Assembly: GCA_029556545.1 (NCBI GenBank)
Contig: JAKQEQ010000181.1
Coordinates: 80,841-144,840 of the forward strand
Source: Candidatus Hydrogenedentota bacterium
GTDB taxonomy: Bacteria > Hydrogenedentota > Hydrogenedentia > Hydrogenedentales > JAGMZX01
Length of the DNA stretch: 64,000 bases
Direction: 5' to 3'
The position numbers were made by a program, and so were the translations under genes. Of the stretch, positions 28,101 through 35,883 are shown in pieces. The notes beneath the pieces were generated by a model that made no database searches, was not told the origin of the DNA, and was given only the letters and a program-made list of their open reading frames with translations. How positions within the stretch are numbered: position 1 is the first letter of the stretch; the number at the start of each line of letters is the position of its first letter.

Positions 28101-29938
28101 ATGCGGAGGTAGTCCGCGCCGTTCCCGGAGCGATCGGCAATGGCCAGCCAGAACGAGAGCGTGGCGGCGGCGGCTTGGGGCATCGCGATCTCCTGCACGA
28201 GTTCGCCTTCCTCCTGCATGCCGGGGATGCCTCCGAACCAAGCCCAATACGTGCCGGTCCGCGGCGCGCCGTCCGCGCCGCACAGGGCGATGCTGCAGAT
28301 CGGGCTGTCAAAGTTGGTCGAGCTTTCGATCCATTGCGAATTGGGCGTGCCCAGTTCGAATCCGCCGTCCTGCAGCACGTTGCCGGGGCAGGGGTCTTCG
28401 ACCACGGCGATGGCGTCGATGGCGGCCTGCAAATTGATACGCGGCTTGTTCACCGCGGGCGACGCCTTGGGGTCCGAGACGAGCGCGCCTGTGGTCGTCA
28501 GCAGCGTGCGGACCTGGGCGGGCGTGAGGAACGCGCCGGTCTTGGCCTTGGCCGCCTGTTGGAGGCACGCGCTGGCACCGGCCACGTAAGGGGATGCCGC
28601 CGAGGTACCGCCGAACGACTCGTAGAACCCGCTGGTCGTGTAGCCGCCCGTGCCGACGATGTCCGGCGCGTGGCAGGCGTGGCTCGGCGCGAATACATCC
28701 ATGAGGGTCGCGCTGTTCGAGTAGAGCGTGACCTGCCCGGTCAGGGCCGTCTGCGACGCGGCCCCCTGGTCAGGAGGACACTCGGGGGTTGGTGTCGGAT
28801 TCAGGCAGGAGTCCATTGAAATACAGGTGGAGACCGTGTTGAGGTCCGCGTCCCACAGCGCACCCACGGCGATAACGTTGGACAAGCAGGCCGGCAGTGC
28901 GACGGCGTTGCAGAAGCCCTCGTTGCCTGTCGCGGCGACCACGGTGATGCCGGCGTTGATCAGGTTGGCGACCATGGTGCTCCACGACGCGGACGCGCCG
29001 TCGCACGCGCTGAAGAATTGACCCGCGCCCAAGCTCATGTTGGCCACGAGGATAGGATGCGTCGGACTGTCGTTCTTGTGCGTGATGCACCAGTCCAGCG
29101 CGGCCAGGATGTCGTCGTCCCACTGCGCGCCGTCGGCTGTCTGCGCGACTTTGAGCGCGTATATTTTGGCGTTGTACGCGACGCCGCCGATATAGTCGTC
29201 GATATCCGCCAGCGCGCCGGCGGCAATCCCGGCCACGGGGGTTCCGTGCGAAAGGACGCTATTGCTCCCGTTCGGGAAGGGGTCGCTGTCTTCATCGGCA
29301 AAATCATAGCCGCCGATGATCTTGGAATTTGGGAATCCACCGCCGCCCAGTTGCGGATGGGTGTAGTCGAAGGCGGCATCGATGATCGCGATGGCGACGC
29401 CCTGGCCGTTGTACGTGCCGCGCACCGCGGAGGCGTTGATCATCGGGATTCCCTGGCGCAGAAACGGTTCACGCTGTTGCACGGGCTCGATGCTCGCGAC
29501 GTTGTCGTCGGCGAGAAGGGCGGCCAATGCCTCGGCGCTGAGTTCGACGGAAAAGGCGGGAATGTTGTCATACAGACGCCGGATACGATGTTCGGCCCGG
29601 CCAAGCCGCCCGAGCACGACGGACTGTGCGCGCCACACGGCGTCGCGTCGCGCCGCCGCGGCCCCGGCGTTGTCCCAATCCACCTTGCCGGCGTTTGCCT
29701 CCGGTTCTCGCAGGACGACCATGACCCGCGTCAAGGATTCGCCCGCTTTCAAGGGCGCGTATATCAGGTCCGGTTGACGCATGCAGGCGGCGGTGTCGGG
29801 CGTTCCCGTGAAAGCCTCGCCTACGGCAAGATGCCGCCATGACTCGCCGTCGGACTGCGCGACGGCTACGACGGCGCCAGTCGACAAGACCACTGCGAGC
29901 GCCCACGCAATCGCGAAACGCCTCGTCCCTCGTTCCAT
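25118..29938 (-). CDS. Subtilisin-like (S8) protease fused to a second signal-peptide-bearing triple-repeat protein
   Basis: 1606 residues from ATG 29938 (AGGAGG 6 bases upstream), signal peptide at the N-terminus. The S8 catalytic triad is clear: Asp187 (IIDAAFDYTHP), His231 (SHGTPVAG) and Ser446 (GGTSAASP), with a propeptide-like region before it. Then come a carbohydrate-binding-like beta domain, a Gly-Glu linker (nt 27838-27903), fibronectin-like modules, and a C-terminal anchor-like helix plus basic tail (AAILACCAFALLLLRKRR, ~1046-1063). Instead of stopping, the frame continues into MVCVCFALVLIASNAQ (from 1072, nt 26725), which looks like a new signal peptide, and then three ~165-residue repeats. 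This looks like two genes joined in frame. Confidence 0.85.
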   Translation of the reverse strand: MERGTRRFAIAWALAVVLSTGAVVAVAQSDGESWRHLAVGEAFTGTPDTAACMRQPDLIYAPLKAGESLTRVMVVLREPEANAGKVDWDNAGAAAARRDAVWRAQSVVLGRLGRAEHRIRRLYDNIPAFSVELSAEALAALLADDNVASIEPVQQREPFLRQGIPMINASAVRGTYNGQGVAIAIIDAAFDYTHPQLGGGGFPNSKIIGGYDFADEDSDPFPNGSNSVLSHGTPVAGIAAGALADIDDYIGGVAYNAKIYALKVAQTADGAQWDDDILAALDWCITHKNDSPTHPILVANMSLGAGQFFSACDGASASWSTMVANLINAGITVVAATGNEGFCNAVALPACLSNVIAVGALWDADLNTVSTCISMDSCLNPTPTPECPPDQGAASQTALTGQVTLYSNSATLMDVFAPSHACHAPDIVGTGGYTTSGFYESFGGTSAASPYVAGASACLQQAAKAKTGAFLTPAQVRTLLTTTGALVSDPKASPAVNKPRINLQAAIDAIAVVEDPCPGNVLQDGGFELGTPNSQWIESSTNFDSPICSIALCGADGAPRTGTYWAWFGGIPGMQEEGELVQEIAMPQAAAATLSFWLAIADRSGNGADYLRIIIDQTQVFEVRENDMTYGDTYQEVILDVSPFADGQTHTIALLSSTSGTPAGASFFVDDICLTVSGAEGEGEGEGEGEGEGEGEGEGEEDCAATLTQPVAGAGISLPATFAWTTSGVCTGLAIAFATSATPQSVAVSAVTGGSIAIAREDWNQIQTVLGIVEVYYWSIGETVGQQYFAASEWRSFTIPELLVGGIRVTIEPQAARAAGAKWRVDGGAWRNSGDTAAGLSLGPHTVSFLDVEAWTTPADISVDVIGGVTATRTGTYVCAPLAAPSNVNASDGTVAAHVVITWDAVAGTGVQYQVLQGTTEDSAAATDVSGWITDTTFQDTTAAAPDVTTVDPGGCFSKPQTQITFKYYHYWVRARLNSCESDPGGGDRGHRGTAKSSDILAGVDDFTVTGLLVPAGTFATLETRDAPPRQDSRRAAAFGNAAILACCAFALLLLRKRRALLQYGVLWRYVMVCVCFALVLIASNAQEISPAADQSTPLAVARAAVNYVLSGDMNGLLALYHPESENGRSLRRIEEQQRERFELFAEYLGSSMQAVQEALAIEASYGEEVVDGETVKIPVTFKSAKKSDFAHEGVMIMKQAGLPDKPGVAWYLFEDGMNTFVAAAEAASPDLADQLAAMRAELNARLLAMVEQAEERDRALAMASPAECAALFLRHTRGSDIDAAMRLAHPDSVLGKKWRFLQTRDKEDLQDYTQYLARIGQLAFETLELQPDVGEVTETDGVGNVLVAFKSAKQPDLALETILEIRQVASDDPATAGWHVWNGEVVHRLLLRAVESTPELADRLAVLRDNYEARMDEIGVVGPFGSPPAETPERAAALDRNQPTAVAAGWLALLSKGNVAEADKLRHPDSDRARELAALRARAGDDADALEPVLDAAGEVYNAIFEGLDLAWRIPGTTSTVEEETTLAVRLISENVPEIVVDGAVVLRRYAPEGGQAGWYVWDAKVLDALDAAIKKHAPALADKLQALREAVSTAEAALDDEPVS
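27838..27903 (-). repeat. Gly-Glu hexanucleotide minisatellite in the protease gene
   Basis: About 11 six-base units, here mostly GGAGAA/GGGGAA on the coding strand, encode a Gly-Glu linker. The codon usage differs from the GGC/GGT units of the modular protein at 10693, so the two arrays arose or evolved independently. Confidence 0.95.
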
Positions 29939-30127
29939 GAAATCGCCTCCTATGTTTCTTGGCGGTGCAACCCGACCGAGCTGCCCCTCGCCTTGCGACA
30001 TGTCACAATCATACCACGCGCGCCCCCGGCGGCGTAACGGCGGAACGCGCCGGAAGAGGCGCTGTATGCGTGCCGGATGGCGCCGCGGCGGCGAAGCCAT
30101 GATTGCCTACGCGCACGAGCGGGTCGA

Positions 30128-30499
30128 TCATAGGCTGAACCGCGTTACGTCCATCTTTGGCCTTCCGAAATTGCGGAGCAGACATGTCCGGAGTCCGGTG
30201 GCTTTGAGATAGTTGAGGCACTGGGCGGTATGCAAGTTATCCAGGACCTTGACGGCTTTGAGTTCGACAAGCAGGGTGTCTTCGACCAGCAAATCCACGA
30301 TGAAATCGCCAACTATCGCGCCATCGTAGCGCACGGTAACGGGGTACTGCTGCTCGACACGGACCCTATTCTTCCGCAGTTCATGAACGGGCGCGTTCTC
30401 ATAGGCCTTTTCGAGAAACCCGGCGCCGAGGGTGTTGGACACCGTTAATGCGCAGCCGATAACGCGTTGCGTCAGTGGATCGTGGTCTTGATGTTCCAT
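30128..30499 (-). CDS. GxxExxY family protein (PD-(D/E)XK nuclease-like)
   Basis: 123 residues from ATG 30499, preceded by AGGAAAGGAAG. The name-giving motif GFLEKAY has Gly27, Glu30, Tyr33. It is followed by a nuclease-like core: Asp69 in DFIVDLLVED and Glu79-x-Lys81 in LLVELKAVK. That arrangement matches the PD-(D/E)XK superfamily, although nuclease activity of this family is not established. The C-terminal half has HTAQCLNYLKATGL. It lies beside a long imperfect palindrome (30579-30660) of the dispersed GATGAACACC type. It is an orphan gene with no toxin, helicase or integrase nearby. Confidence 0.88.
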   Translation of the reverse strand: MEHQDHDPLTQRVIGCALTVSNTLGAGFLEKAYENAPVHELRKNRVRVEQQYPVTVRYDGAIVGDFIVDLLVEDTLLVELKAVKVLDNLHTAQCLNYLKATGLRTCLLRNFGRPKMDVTRFSL

Positions 30500-30578
30500 G
30501 GCTTCCTTTCCTTTCGGTTCTATGGACGCATGATGCCATGCCGCAGCCGGGCGGCGCAGGGCTGTTGAAAGATAGAGC

Positions 30579-30660
30579 CATCGATGGACAGCGATGAACA
30601 CCGATGAAATCCGGATGATAAGCAAGAGCATATCGGTGTTCATCCGTGTTCATCGGTGGT
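30579..30660. repeat. Long imperfect palindrome, GATGAACACC family
   Basis: The left arm (30579-30608, containing GCGATGAACACCGATGA) and right arm (30631-30659, containing TATCGGTGTTCATCCGTG) are inverted copies with a ~22-base loop. It lies between the start of the GxxExxY gene and the start of the divergent winged-helix-like gene. Confidence 0.8.
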
Positions 30661-30747
30661 TCCGGTGCGTCGGTCCACGCGGCCTTGTCTTATCAAGCCA
30701 TTTCGCCGGTTTGGCCGCACGCTTCATCAGCGCTATACTTCTCGCTC

Positions 30748-31359
30748 ATGCGACACCCAAGAAGTGTGCGGCGCAAGCTGCTGCAAATCCTGTACGGTCA
30801 TTACATGAGCGACCCGCTCGATGTGCTGGGTCCGGAGGTGTTTCTCGAAGAGGGAGGCATGACGCGCCAGGAACTGGGCGTAAACATGCACTACCTCGCG
30901 GACCGGGGCTTCGTGGAAATGATGATCGGCTATAACCCGCCGCTTTTCGCGGGGGTCCGCATCCGCCCGGAAGGCATCGACCTTGTCGAGAACCACTTCG
31001 AATTCAATCTGCGGTTTCCGCCGGGCATCGACGAACTCGAAAAAGGACTGGCCGAGATGCCGGTGCTCGTCGAGCGCCTCGTCGAGCAAGCGGATCTCTC
31101 GCCCCTCGATGGCGAACTGCGGCGTCGGCTGCAACGCGATGTTCAGTACCTGCGCGATGAGGTCGCGCGGCCCCTCGCGCTGTGGCGTCCCCACGTTATC
31201 CGCGCGGTTCTTGACTGGATCGCGGAGCCCTTCGAGGACCCGGCGGCCAACCTTCCCGCCCTTCCGCGCCTGAAGGAGGTCCTGCTCGAAGAACTTGCGG
31301 GCCGTGGCGGCGGGGCGGGGAGATCGGACGGATCGGACGGATCGGTCGGATCAGACTGA
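30748..31359 (+). CDS. Hypothetical protein, winged-helix-like N-terminus, repeat-derived C-terminus
   Basis: 203 residues from ATG 30748. The N-terminal MRHPRSVRRKLLQILYGHYM..GPEVFLEEGGMTRQEL..NMHYLADRGFVEMM resembles a winged helix-turn-helix used in DNA binding or protein docking. The middle is helical and charged. The last ~13 residues (GRSDGSDGSVGSD) are encoded by a 9-bp tandem repeat that also supplies the stop codon. No close family recognised. Confidence 0.65.
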   Translation: MRHPRSVRRKLLQILYGHYMSDPLDVLGPEVFLEEGGMTRQELGVNMHYLADRGFVEMMIGYNPPLFAGVRIRPEGIDLVENHFEFNLRFPPGIDELEKGLAEMPVLVERLVEQADLSPLDGELRRRLQRDVQYLRDEVARPLALWRPHVIRAVLDWIAEPFEDPAANLPALPRLKEVLLEELAGRGGGAGRSDGSDGSVGSD

Positions 31360-31371
31360 TCGGACGGATCG
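31322..31371. repeat. 9-bp tandem repeat, GATCGGACG unit
   Basis: About five 9-base units (GATCGGACG and one-base variants GATCGGTCG, GATCAGACT) span the 3' end and stop codon of the winged-helix-like gene. Confidence 0.85.
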
Positions 31372-31452
31372 GGTTTGGGGTGACTCGCGGAACTTGGTTC
31401 GACTAACATGAGGCGAAGGCGTGGCAGGGGCGGATTGCTCATGAGGGAAGAA

Positions 31453-31507
31453 CATGGGCAAGATGCCCATGCCACGAGGAAGAGCATGGGCAGGATGCCC
31501 ATGCCAC
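31453..31507. repeat. Two tandem half-copies of palindromic repeat R1
   Basis: CATGGGCAAGATGCCCATG plus CCAC (31453-31475) and CATGGGCAGGATGCCCATG plus CCAC (31485-31507), 9 bases apart. Both are the second half of the bipartite element; they lie just upstream of the URO-D family gene. Confidence 0.92.
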
Positions 31508-31524
31508 GCGGATGGAACTGCACC

Positions 31525-32601
31525 ATGGCATTGACGGAACGCGAGAATTATCTGCGAAACGCCTCATTCCAGCACCCGGAGTACATGCCGGTAAACCTGG
31601 GCATATCGCCGGCGTCGTGGGACCAGTGGCGCGAGTCGATGGAGGAGGTCGTCGTGCGGCATCCGCGGATCTGGCCGGATTTCCGGAAAGGCCAGGTGGA
31701 CTGGGATAACGTGGATTTCGGGCCGGCGTATACGGCGGGACAGCCGTTTCGCGATGCCTGGGGCTGTGTCTGGGAAACGAGCACGAACGGCATCGAGGGG
31801 GTGGTGATCGAGCATCCGCTGGACACGTGGGACAAGTGGGACCAGTGGCGCGCGCCGAACCCGCTCGAAACGGCGGACCGCGGTCCCGTGGACTGGGAGG
31901 CCGCGCGTCGGAACGTGGCGGATCGCCGCGCGAAGGGGCTGCTGAGCGAGGGTGGCCTGCCCCACGGGTTCCTCTTCATGCGGCTGACGTATCTGCGCGG
32001 GTTCGAGAACATGATGGTCGACATGGCCACCGAGGAACCCATGCTCTGGAGGCTGATCGACGCGCTGTACGAACACAACCGCGTGCTCGTCGAGCAAAAC
32101 CTCGCCATAGACGTGGACGTGATCACCCTCGGCGAAGATCTGGGCGCGCAGACGGCCCCGATCATCGGCCCCGAGATGTTTCACAAGTATTGTACGCCGA
32201 CTTATGAAAAGCTGATCCGGCCCTGCCGCGAGAAGGGCCGGCACGTCATGCTCCACAGCGACGGCTATATCATGGATCTCATCGACGAACTGCTCTTCGC
32301 GGGCGTCACCATCCTGAATCCGCAGGACCTGTGCAACGGGATCGACAACTTGCGACGTGAACTCAAGGGCCGGGTGTGCATCCGCCTCGACGTGGACCGG
32401 CAGACCACGGTTCCCTACGGTACGCCGCAGGAAATCCACGAACTCATCGAGGAGGAGGTGCGCACGCTCGGCGCGCCGGAGGGCGGCCTTGAACTCATCG
32501 TGGGCGTCTACCCGCCGACAACGCCGGAGAACGTCCACGCCCTTGCGTGCGCCTTCGAGGAATTCCAGACCTATTGGTTCGACGGCCGCGGCAAGGCGTA
32601 A
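31525..32601 (+). CDS. Uroporphyrinogen decarboxylase (URO-D) family protein
   Basis: 358 residues from MALTERENYLRN at 31525; the upstream frame is translation of R1 repeats. It has the URO-D-like barrel pattern: LTERENYLRNASFQHPEYMPV, VITLGEDLGAQTAPIIGPEMFHKY, MLHSDGYIMDLIDEL, VTILNPQDL and LELIVGVYPPTTPENVHA. Members outside haem synthesis often act as corrinoid or thiol methyltransferases (family knowledge). True HemE substrate-binding residues (FAGAPFT-type, RQAGR) are absent, so haem synthesis is unlikely. The methyl donor is unknown. Confidence 0.82.
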   Translation: MALTERENYLRNASFQHPEYMPVNLGISPASWDQWRESMEEVVVRHPRIWPDFRKGQVDWDNVDFGPAYTAGQPFRDAWGCVWETSTNGIEGVVIEHPLDTWDKWDQWRAPNPLETADRGPVDWEAARRNVADRRAKGLLSEGGLPHGFLFMRLTYLRGFENMMVDMATEEPMLWRLIDALYEHNRVLVEQNLAIDVDVITLGEDLGAQTAPIIGPEMFHKYCTPTYEKLIRPCREKGRHVMLHSDGYIMDLIDELLFAGVTILNPQDLCNGIDNLRRELKGRVCIRLDVDRQTTVPYGTPQEIHELIEEEVRTLGAPEGGLELIVGVYPPTTPENVHALACAFEEFQTYWFDGRGKA

Positions 32602-32622
32602 GGATGCCGCGCGCGCAGCCGA

Positions 32623-33864
32623 TCAGCAGAGCACTTCCGCGCCGCGTCCCTGGGCGATGAGCGACGTGTAGGTCTTGAGTTCGGCCTGGGTCTTGGCGTC
32701 GGTGAGGTCGATGGTCCGGCGTTGCTCGGCGGCGAGGTAGCCCCCCTGGCACAGTTTGGTTATTTCGAGCCCGTACTCGAAATTGAGGAGGGCGTCCTTG
32801 CCTTGGCGGAACGCGGCCACGGCGTCCTTGATTTCATCGACGTAGCCGTAGAGGTCGGCCTCGTTGTACTGGACAGCAAGCAGGCCGCGGGAGGCGGTGG
32901 ATTTCTCGAGGGCGGTTTCGGCGTCGGCGGCGGCTTCCGCGGCCTCGTCGCCGATGAAGACTTCGAGCGAAGACCGCAGCGTGTTGATCTCGAAGGCGTA
33001 GCCGGGCCCGAGGCCGTCCATGCACAGCCGCAGCCCTTGCTTGTCATACATCCACGAGTTCGTGAACTGCGCCTTGACCAACTGGCCGGACTCGGGGTTC
33101 TTGAAGGTGACGATGCCGGTGCAGAAGTCCTCGGCGGGGACCTTGGCGTAGTCCACGCCCATTTTCTGAAGTAGTTTGGCGCGGTTCGCGGGGACGCCCC
33201 ACTTGAGAAGCGCGGTCTCGGCCTGTACGGCGACCGGTTCAAGGAACGTGACGGGCTTCCCGACGGGGTTGAGGACGTACCAGCTTACAGCGATGCTGTG
33301 GCAGCCCATGTCGGAAAGGACGCCGCCGCCCTGACGGGTCGGGTCCCAGAACCAAGGCTCGTGGGGTCCGGCGTGTTCTTCGGCGCTGCGCGCGAGGGCG
33401 AGCGGTCCCATCGACCGCTGTTGCGGCGCGAGTTGGGTTAATGCGGCGCGAATGGCCTTCATGTGAATCTGGTTCTCGAAATAGGCGGTGGGCAGTTTCG
33501 TGGACTTCGCGAGGCGGACCAGTTCCTCCGCCTCGGCGACGGTGCGTCCCAGGGGCTTCTCGACGATGACGCCCTTCAGCGCCGCGCCGGCCTTTACCGC
33601 GTCCGCGACGGCCTGCATGATCTCGATGCGGGCGAAGTTGGGCGCGAAGATGCACACGGCGTCAACGTGGTCGCAGAGGTCCTTGACGCCCGGGTATACC
33701 GCGCACTCGCCCACGCCGATGCTCTTCGCGAACGCGGAGAGTTCTTCCGAGCCCTTGAGCGCGTAGACGCCGGCGAGTTCGACGTCGCGAACGTACTGCA
33801 TGGCCGTGGCCTGGAATTTCGAGATGAATCCCGCGCCGATGAATCCCAGTTTGAATGTACTCAT
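32623..33864 (-). CDS. Gfo/Idh/MocA family oxidoreductase
   Basis: 413 residues. N-terminal Rossmann fold LGFIGAGFISKFQATAM, catalytic-lysine motif GVIVEKPLGRTV, and the C-terminal alpha/beta domain with GGVLSDMGCHSIAVSWY, where the metal- or substrate-site His is usual. NAD(P)-dependent oxidation of a sugar, inositol or related polyol is expected. AGAGGAG lies 8 bases before the ATG. It is convergent with the URO-D family gene; no sugar operon surrounds it apart from a divergent SSS transporter gene, which could import its substrate. Confidence 0.9.
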   Translation of the reverse strand: MSTFKLGFIGAGFISKFQATAMQYVRDVELAGVYALKGSEELSAFAKSIGVGECAVYPGVKDLCDHVDAVCIFAPNFARIEIMQAVADAVKAGAALKGVIVEKPLGRTVAEAEELVRLAKSTKLPTAYFENQIHMKAIRAALTQLAPQQRSMGPLALARSAEEHAGPHEPWFWDPTRQGGGVLSDMGCHSIAVSWYVLNPVGKPVTFLEPVAVQAETALLKWGVPANRAKLLQKMGVDYAKVPAEDFCTGIVTFKNPESGQLVKAQFTNSWMYDKQGLRLCMDGLGPGYAFEINTLRSSLEVFIGDEAAEAAADAETALEKSTASRGLLAVQYNEADLYGYVDEIKDAVAAFRQGKDALLNFEYGLEITKLCQGGYLAAEQRRTIDLTDAKTQAELKTYTSLIAQGRGAEVLC

Positions 33865-33967
33865 GGGTCAATTCTCCTCTCGGGCGTGACCGCGCGGGCC
33901 GCCCGATGTTCCCCGGACTTCGAGGGCATTATAGGCGAAGGGGGTCGGGGCGGACAATTGTTGGGGA

Positions 33968-33997
33968 GGGTTTAGGGTTTAGGGTTTAGGGTTTGGG
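33968..33997. repeat. TTTAGGG tandem repeat
   Basis: Three perfect TTTAGGG units (33971-33991) are flanked by GGAGGG and TTTGGG. A short intergenic array, identical in unit to the plant-type telomere repeat; almost certainly coincidental convergence. Confidence 0.85.
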
Positions 33998-34013
33998 CGC
34001 GTCGAAACGTGGT

Positions 34014-34106
34014 CAATCGGGCATGCCGAGAGGTGCTGTCCCGAAAACCCTTTCGACTCGCCTGGATTCTGCAAGGCGTTGCCGCAATCGGGCATGCCGA
34101 GAGGTG
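34014..34106. repeat. Direct repeat pair around CGGGCATGCCG
   Basis: A 22-bp sequence beginning CAATCGGGCATGCCGAGAGG occurs at 34014-34035 and 34085-34106, 71 bases apart. Each has an internal palindrome CGGGCATGCCG and is followed by a loosely similar GAAAACC tract. They lie 90-180 bases upstream of the SSS transporter start and could be operator sites or another dispersed repeat family. Confidence 0.8.
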
Positions 34107-34195
34107 GAAACGCGAAAACCTTGAACCGTCGGCGGCAAGTTGATAGTCTCAGACGCCTTTGGCCGCAGGGTGCGGAAACCATACGGGGAGTAGTC

Positions 34196-35860
34196 ATGGT
34201 TGGATTCACGGTTATTGACTGGGTCATTCTTGTAGTCTATTTTCTCTCGATGGCGGCAATTGGGCCGTTGGTGGCGCACCGGGGGCGATCGACGGAGGGG
34301 TATTTTCTTGGCAACCGGTCGTACCCGGGGTGGCTTATCGGGCTGTCCATGTTTGCTACATCAATTAGTTCTATAACATTTGTAGCCTATCCCGCGGATG
34401 CGTACAAGACGGCCTATATTCGCTTCCTGCCGTGCCTGATGCTGCCGCTCGGGGTGTGGCTCGCGTCCTTGATGTTCCTCCCCTACTATCGCCGTGCGCG
34501 GGTCGTATCGGCCTTCGAGTACCTGGAGGCGCGCTTCGGACCGGGCACGCGCCTGTACGCTTCCTCGATGTTCGTCGTGGGGCAGGTAATCCGCGTGAGT
34601 CTGATCCTGTACCTGGTGGCGGTGCTCGTCCATAAGATGACCAATTTCGATCCGTATCTCTGCATCCTGATCGGCGGCGTGGTGACCTCGTTCTACACGG
34701 TGACCGGCGGGATCGAGGCGGTGATCTGGACGGACTTCATCCAGTCGTTTCTGCTGTGGGCCGGCGGCTTCATCATCCTCTTCGTGATCATTTTCAGCAT
34801 CGACGGCGGCTTCAGCACAATCATCACGGAAGCCTGGAACGACGGAAAATTCATGCTGGGGGACCTGAACACGGCGACGGGCACGCTCGAACCCGCGCCG
34901 TGGGGTTTCTCGCTTACGGAGAAGACGGTGGTGATGATGCTGCTCATCGGGTTGAACGGCTGGCTGACGGAGTACAGCAGCAACCAGAACGTGATTCAGA
35001 AATACTGCGCATCGAAGAACCCGAAAGAGGCGACCCGCGCCATCTGGATATGTTGCCTGTGCAGCGTGCCGACGTGGGGCTTCTTCATGCTGTTGGGCAC
35101 GTGCCTATATGTGTTCTTCAAGTTTCAGGTCCCGCCCGAGCTGCGGGAAGCCTGGCCGCACGTGATCGGCGCGGGTGACCCGGACGCCGTGGCGATGCTG
35201 ACGGGGCCGCAAAAGAGCGAGGGGATTCTCCCCCACTTCGTGGTGCACTACCTTCCGGCGGGCGTGTCGGGGCTCGTGATTGCGGGCGTGCTGGCCGCGG
35301 CGATGTCGTCCCTATCGTCGAGCATCAACGCGGTCTCGGCTGTAAGCATCGTGGATATCTATAAGCGTCGTCTCGTGCCGGGCCGATCCGATCGGCACTA
35401 CGTTATTGTGGCCAAGCTAATTGCGCTGACGTGCTCGGTGCTGATGTTGCTCGGGGCGTTCCTGCTGATGAAGGCGGACAGCAAGACCCTGCAAGACACG
35501 GCGACGAAGATCGGGGCGCTCACCGGCGGCGGGTTGCTCGGTTTATACGTGCTCGGATTCATGACGCGGCGCGGCGACGGGCGCGCAATCGCGACGGGCA
35601 TCATCTGCATGCTCGTGTTCTCGGCGTACATCATGGCTTGCGAGTTAAGCTGGCTGCGTCCCGGCATGTTCACCTACCTGGGTCTTGGCGAGAGTGTGGC
35701 GGAGCGCATCGCCAAGCCGATTGACACGTACTACGCGGGGCTGTTGGGGAATCTGATCATGTTCTTTGTGGGTTACGGGTTGGCGCGTCTGATCGGCAGT
35801 CCCCAACGGGACTTGACGAACTTGACGGTCTGGACGCAAGATGGCGCGCCGGTGGATTAA
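34196..35860 (+). CDS. Sodium:solute symporter (SSS family)
   Basis: 554 residues, about 13-14 membrane helices from MVGFTVIDWVILVVYFLSMA; the start has GGGGAG upstream, and the longer frame is repeat-derived. SSS hallmarks: STEGYFLGNRSYPGWLIGLSMFATSISSITFVAYPA, GGIEAVIWTDFIQ, and the sodium-site helix VSGLVIAGVLAAAMSSLSSSINA. It imports a sugar, carboxylate or amino acid with sodium. Divergent from the Gfo/Idh/MocA gene and followed by a MerR regulator on the same strand 23 bases later. Confidence 0.92.
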   Translation: MVGFTVIDWVILVVYFLSMAAIGPLVAHRGRSTEGYFLGNRSYPGWLIGLSMFATSISSITFVAYPADAYKTAYIRFLPCLMLPLGVWLASLMFLPYYRRARVVSAFEYLEARFGPGTRLYASSMFVVGQVIRVSLILYLVAVLVHKMTNFDPYLCILIGGVVTSFYTVTGGIEAVIWTDFIQSFLLWAGGFIILFVIIFSIDGGFSTIITEAWNDGKFMLGDLNTATGTLEPAPWGFSLTEKTVVMMLLIGLNGWLTEYSSNQNVIQKYCASKNPKEATRAIWICCLCSVPTWGFFMLLGTCLYVFFKFQVPPELREAWPHVIGAGDPDAVAMLTGPQKSEGILPHFVVHYLPAGVSGLVIAGVLAAAMSSLSSSINAVSAVSIVDIYKRRLVPGRSDRHYVIVAKLIALTCSVLMLLGAFLLMKADSKTLQDTATKIGALTGGGLLGLYVLGFMTRRGDGRAIATGIICMLVFSAYIMACELSWLRPGMFTYLGLGESVAERIAKPIDTYYAGLLGNLIMFFVGYGLARLIGSPQRDLTNLTVWTQDGAPVD

Positions 35861-35883
35861 GCCCGCGCGATCGAGAGGGCGCG

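Larger units (their letters stand above)
33865..34195. other. Divergent intergenic region with two repeat types
   Basis: 331 bases between the oxidoreductase and SSS transporter genes. It contains (TTTAGGG)3 with flanking partial units and two direct copies of a 22-bp repeat, listed separately. No clear promoter recognised. Confidence 0.6.

Noticed and set aside
31408..31524. N-terminal extension of the URO-D family protein
   Set aside because: The extension is a translation of two R1 half-palindromes; the family-like start is MALTERENYL at 31525.
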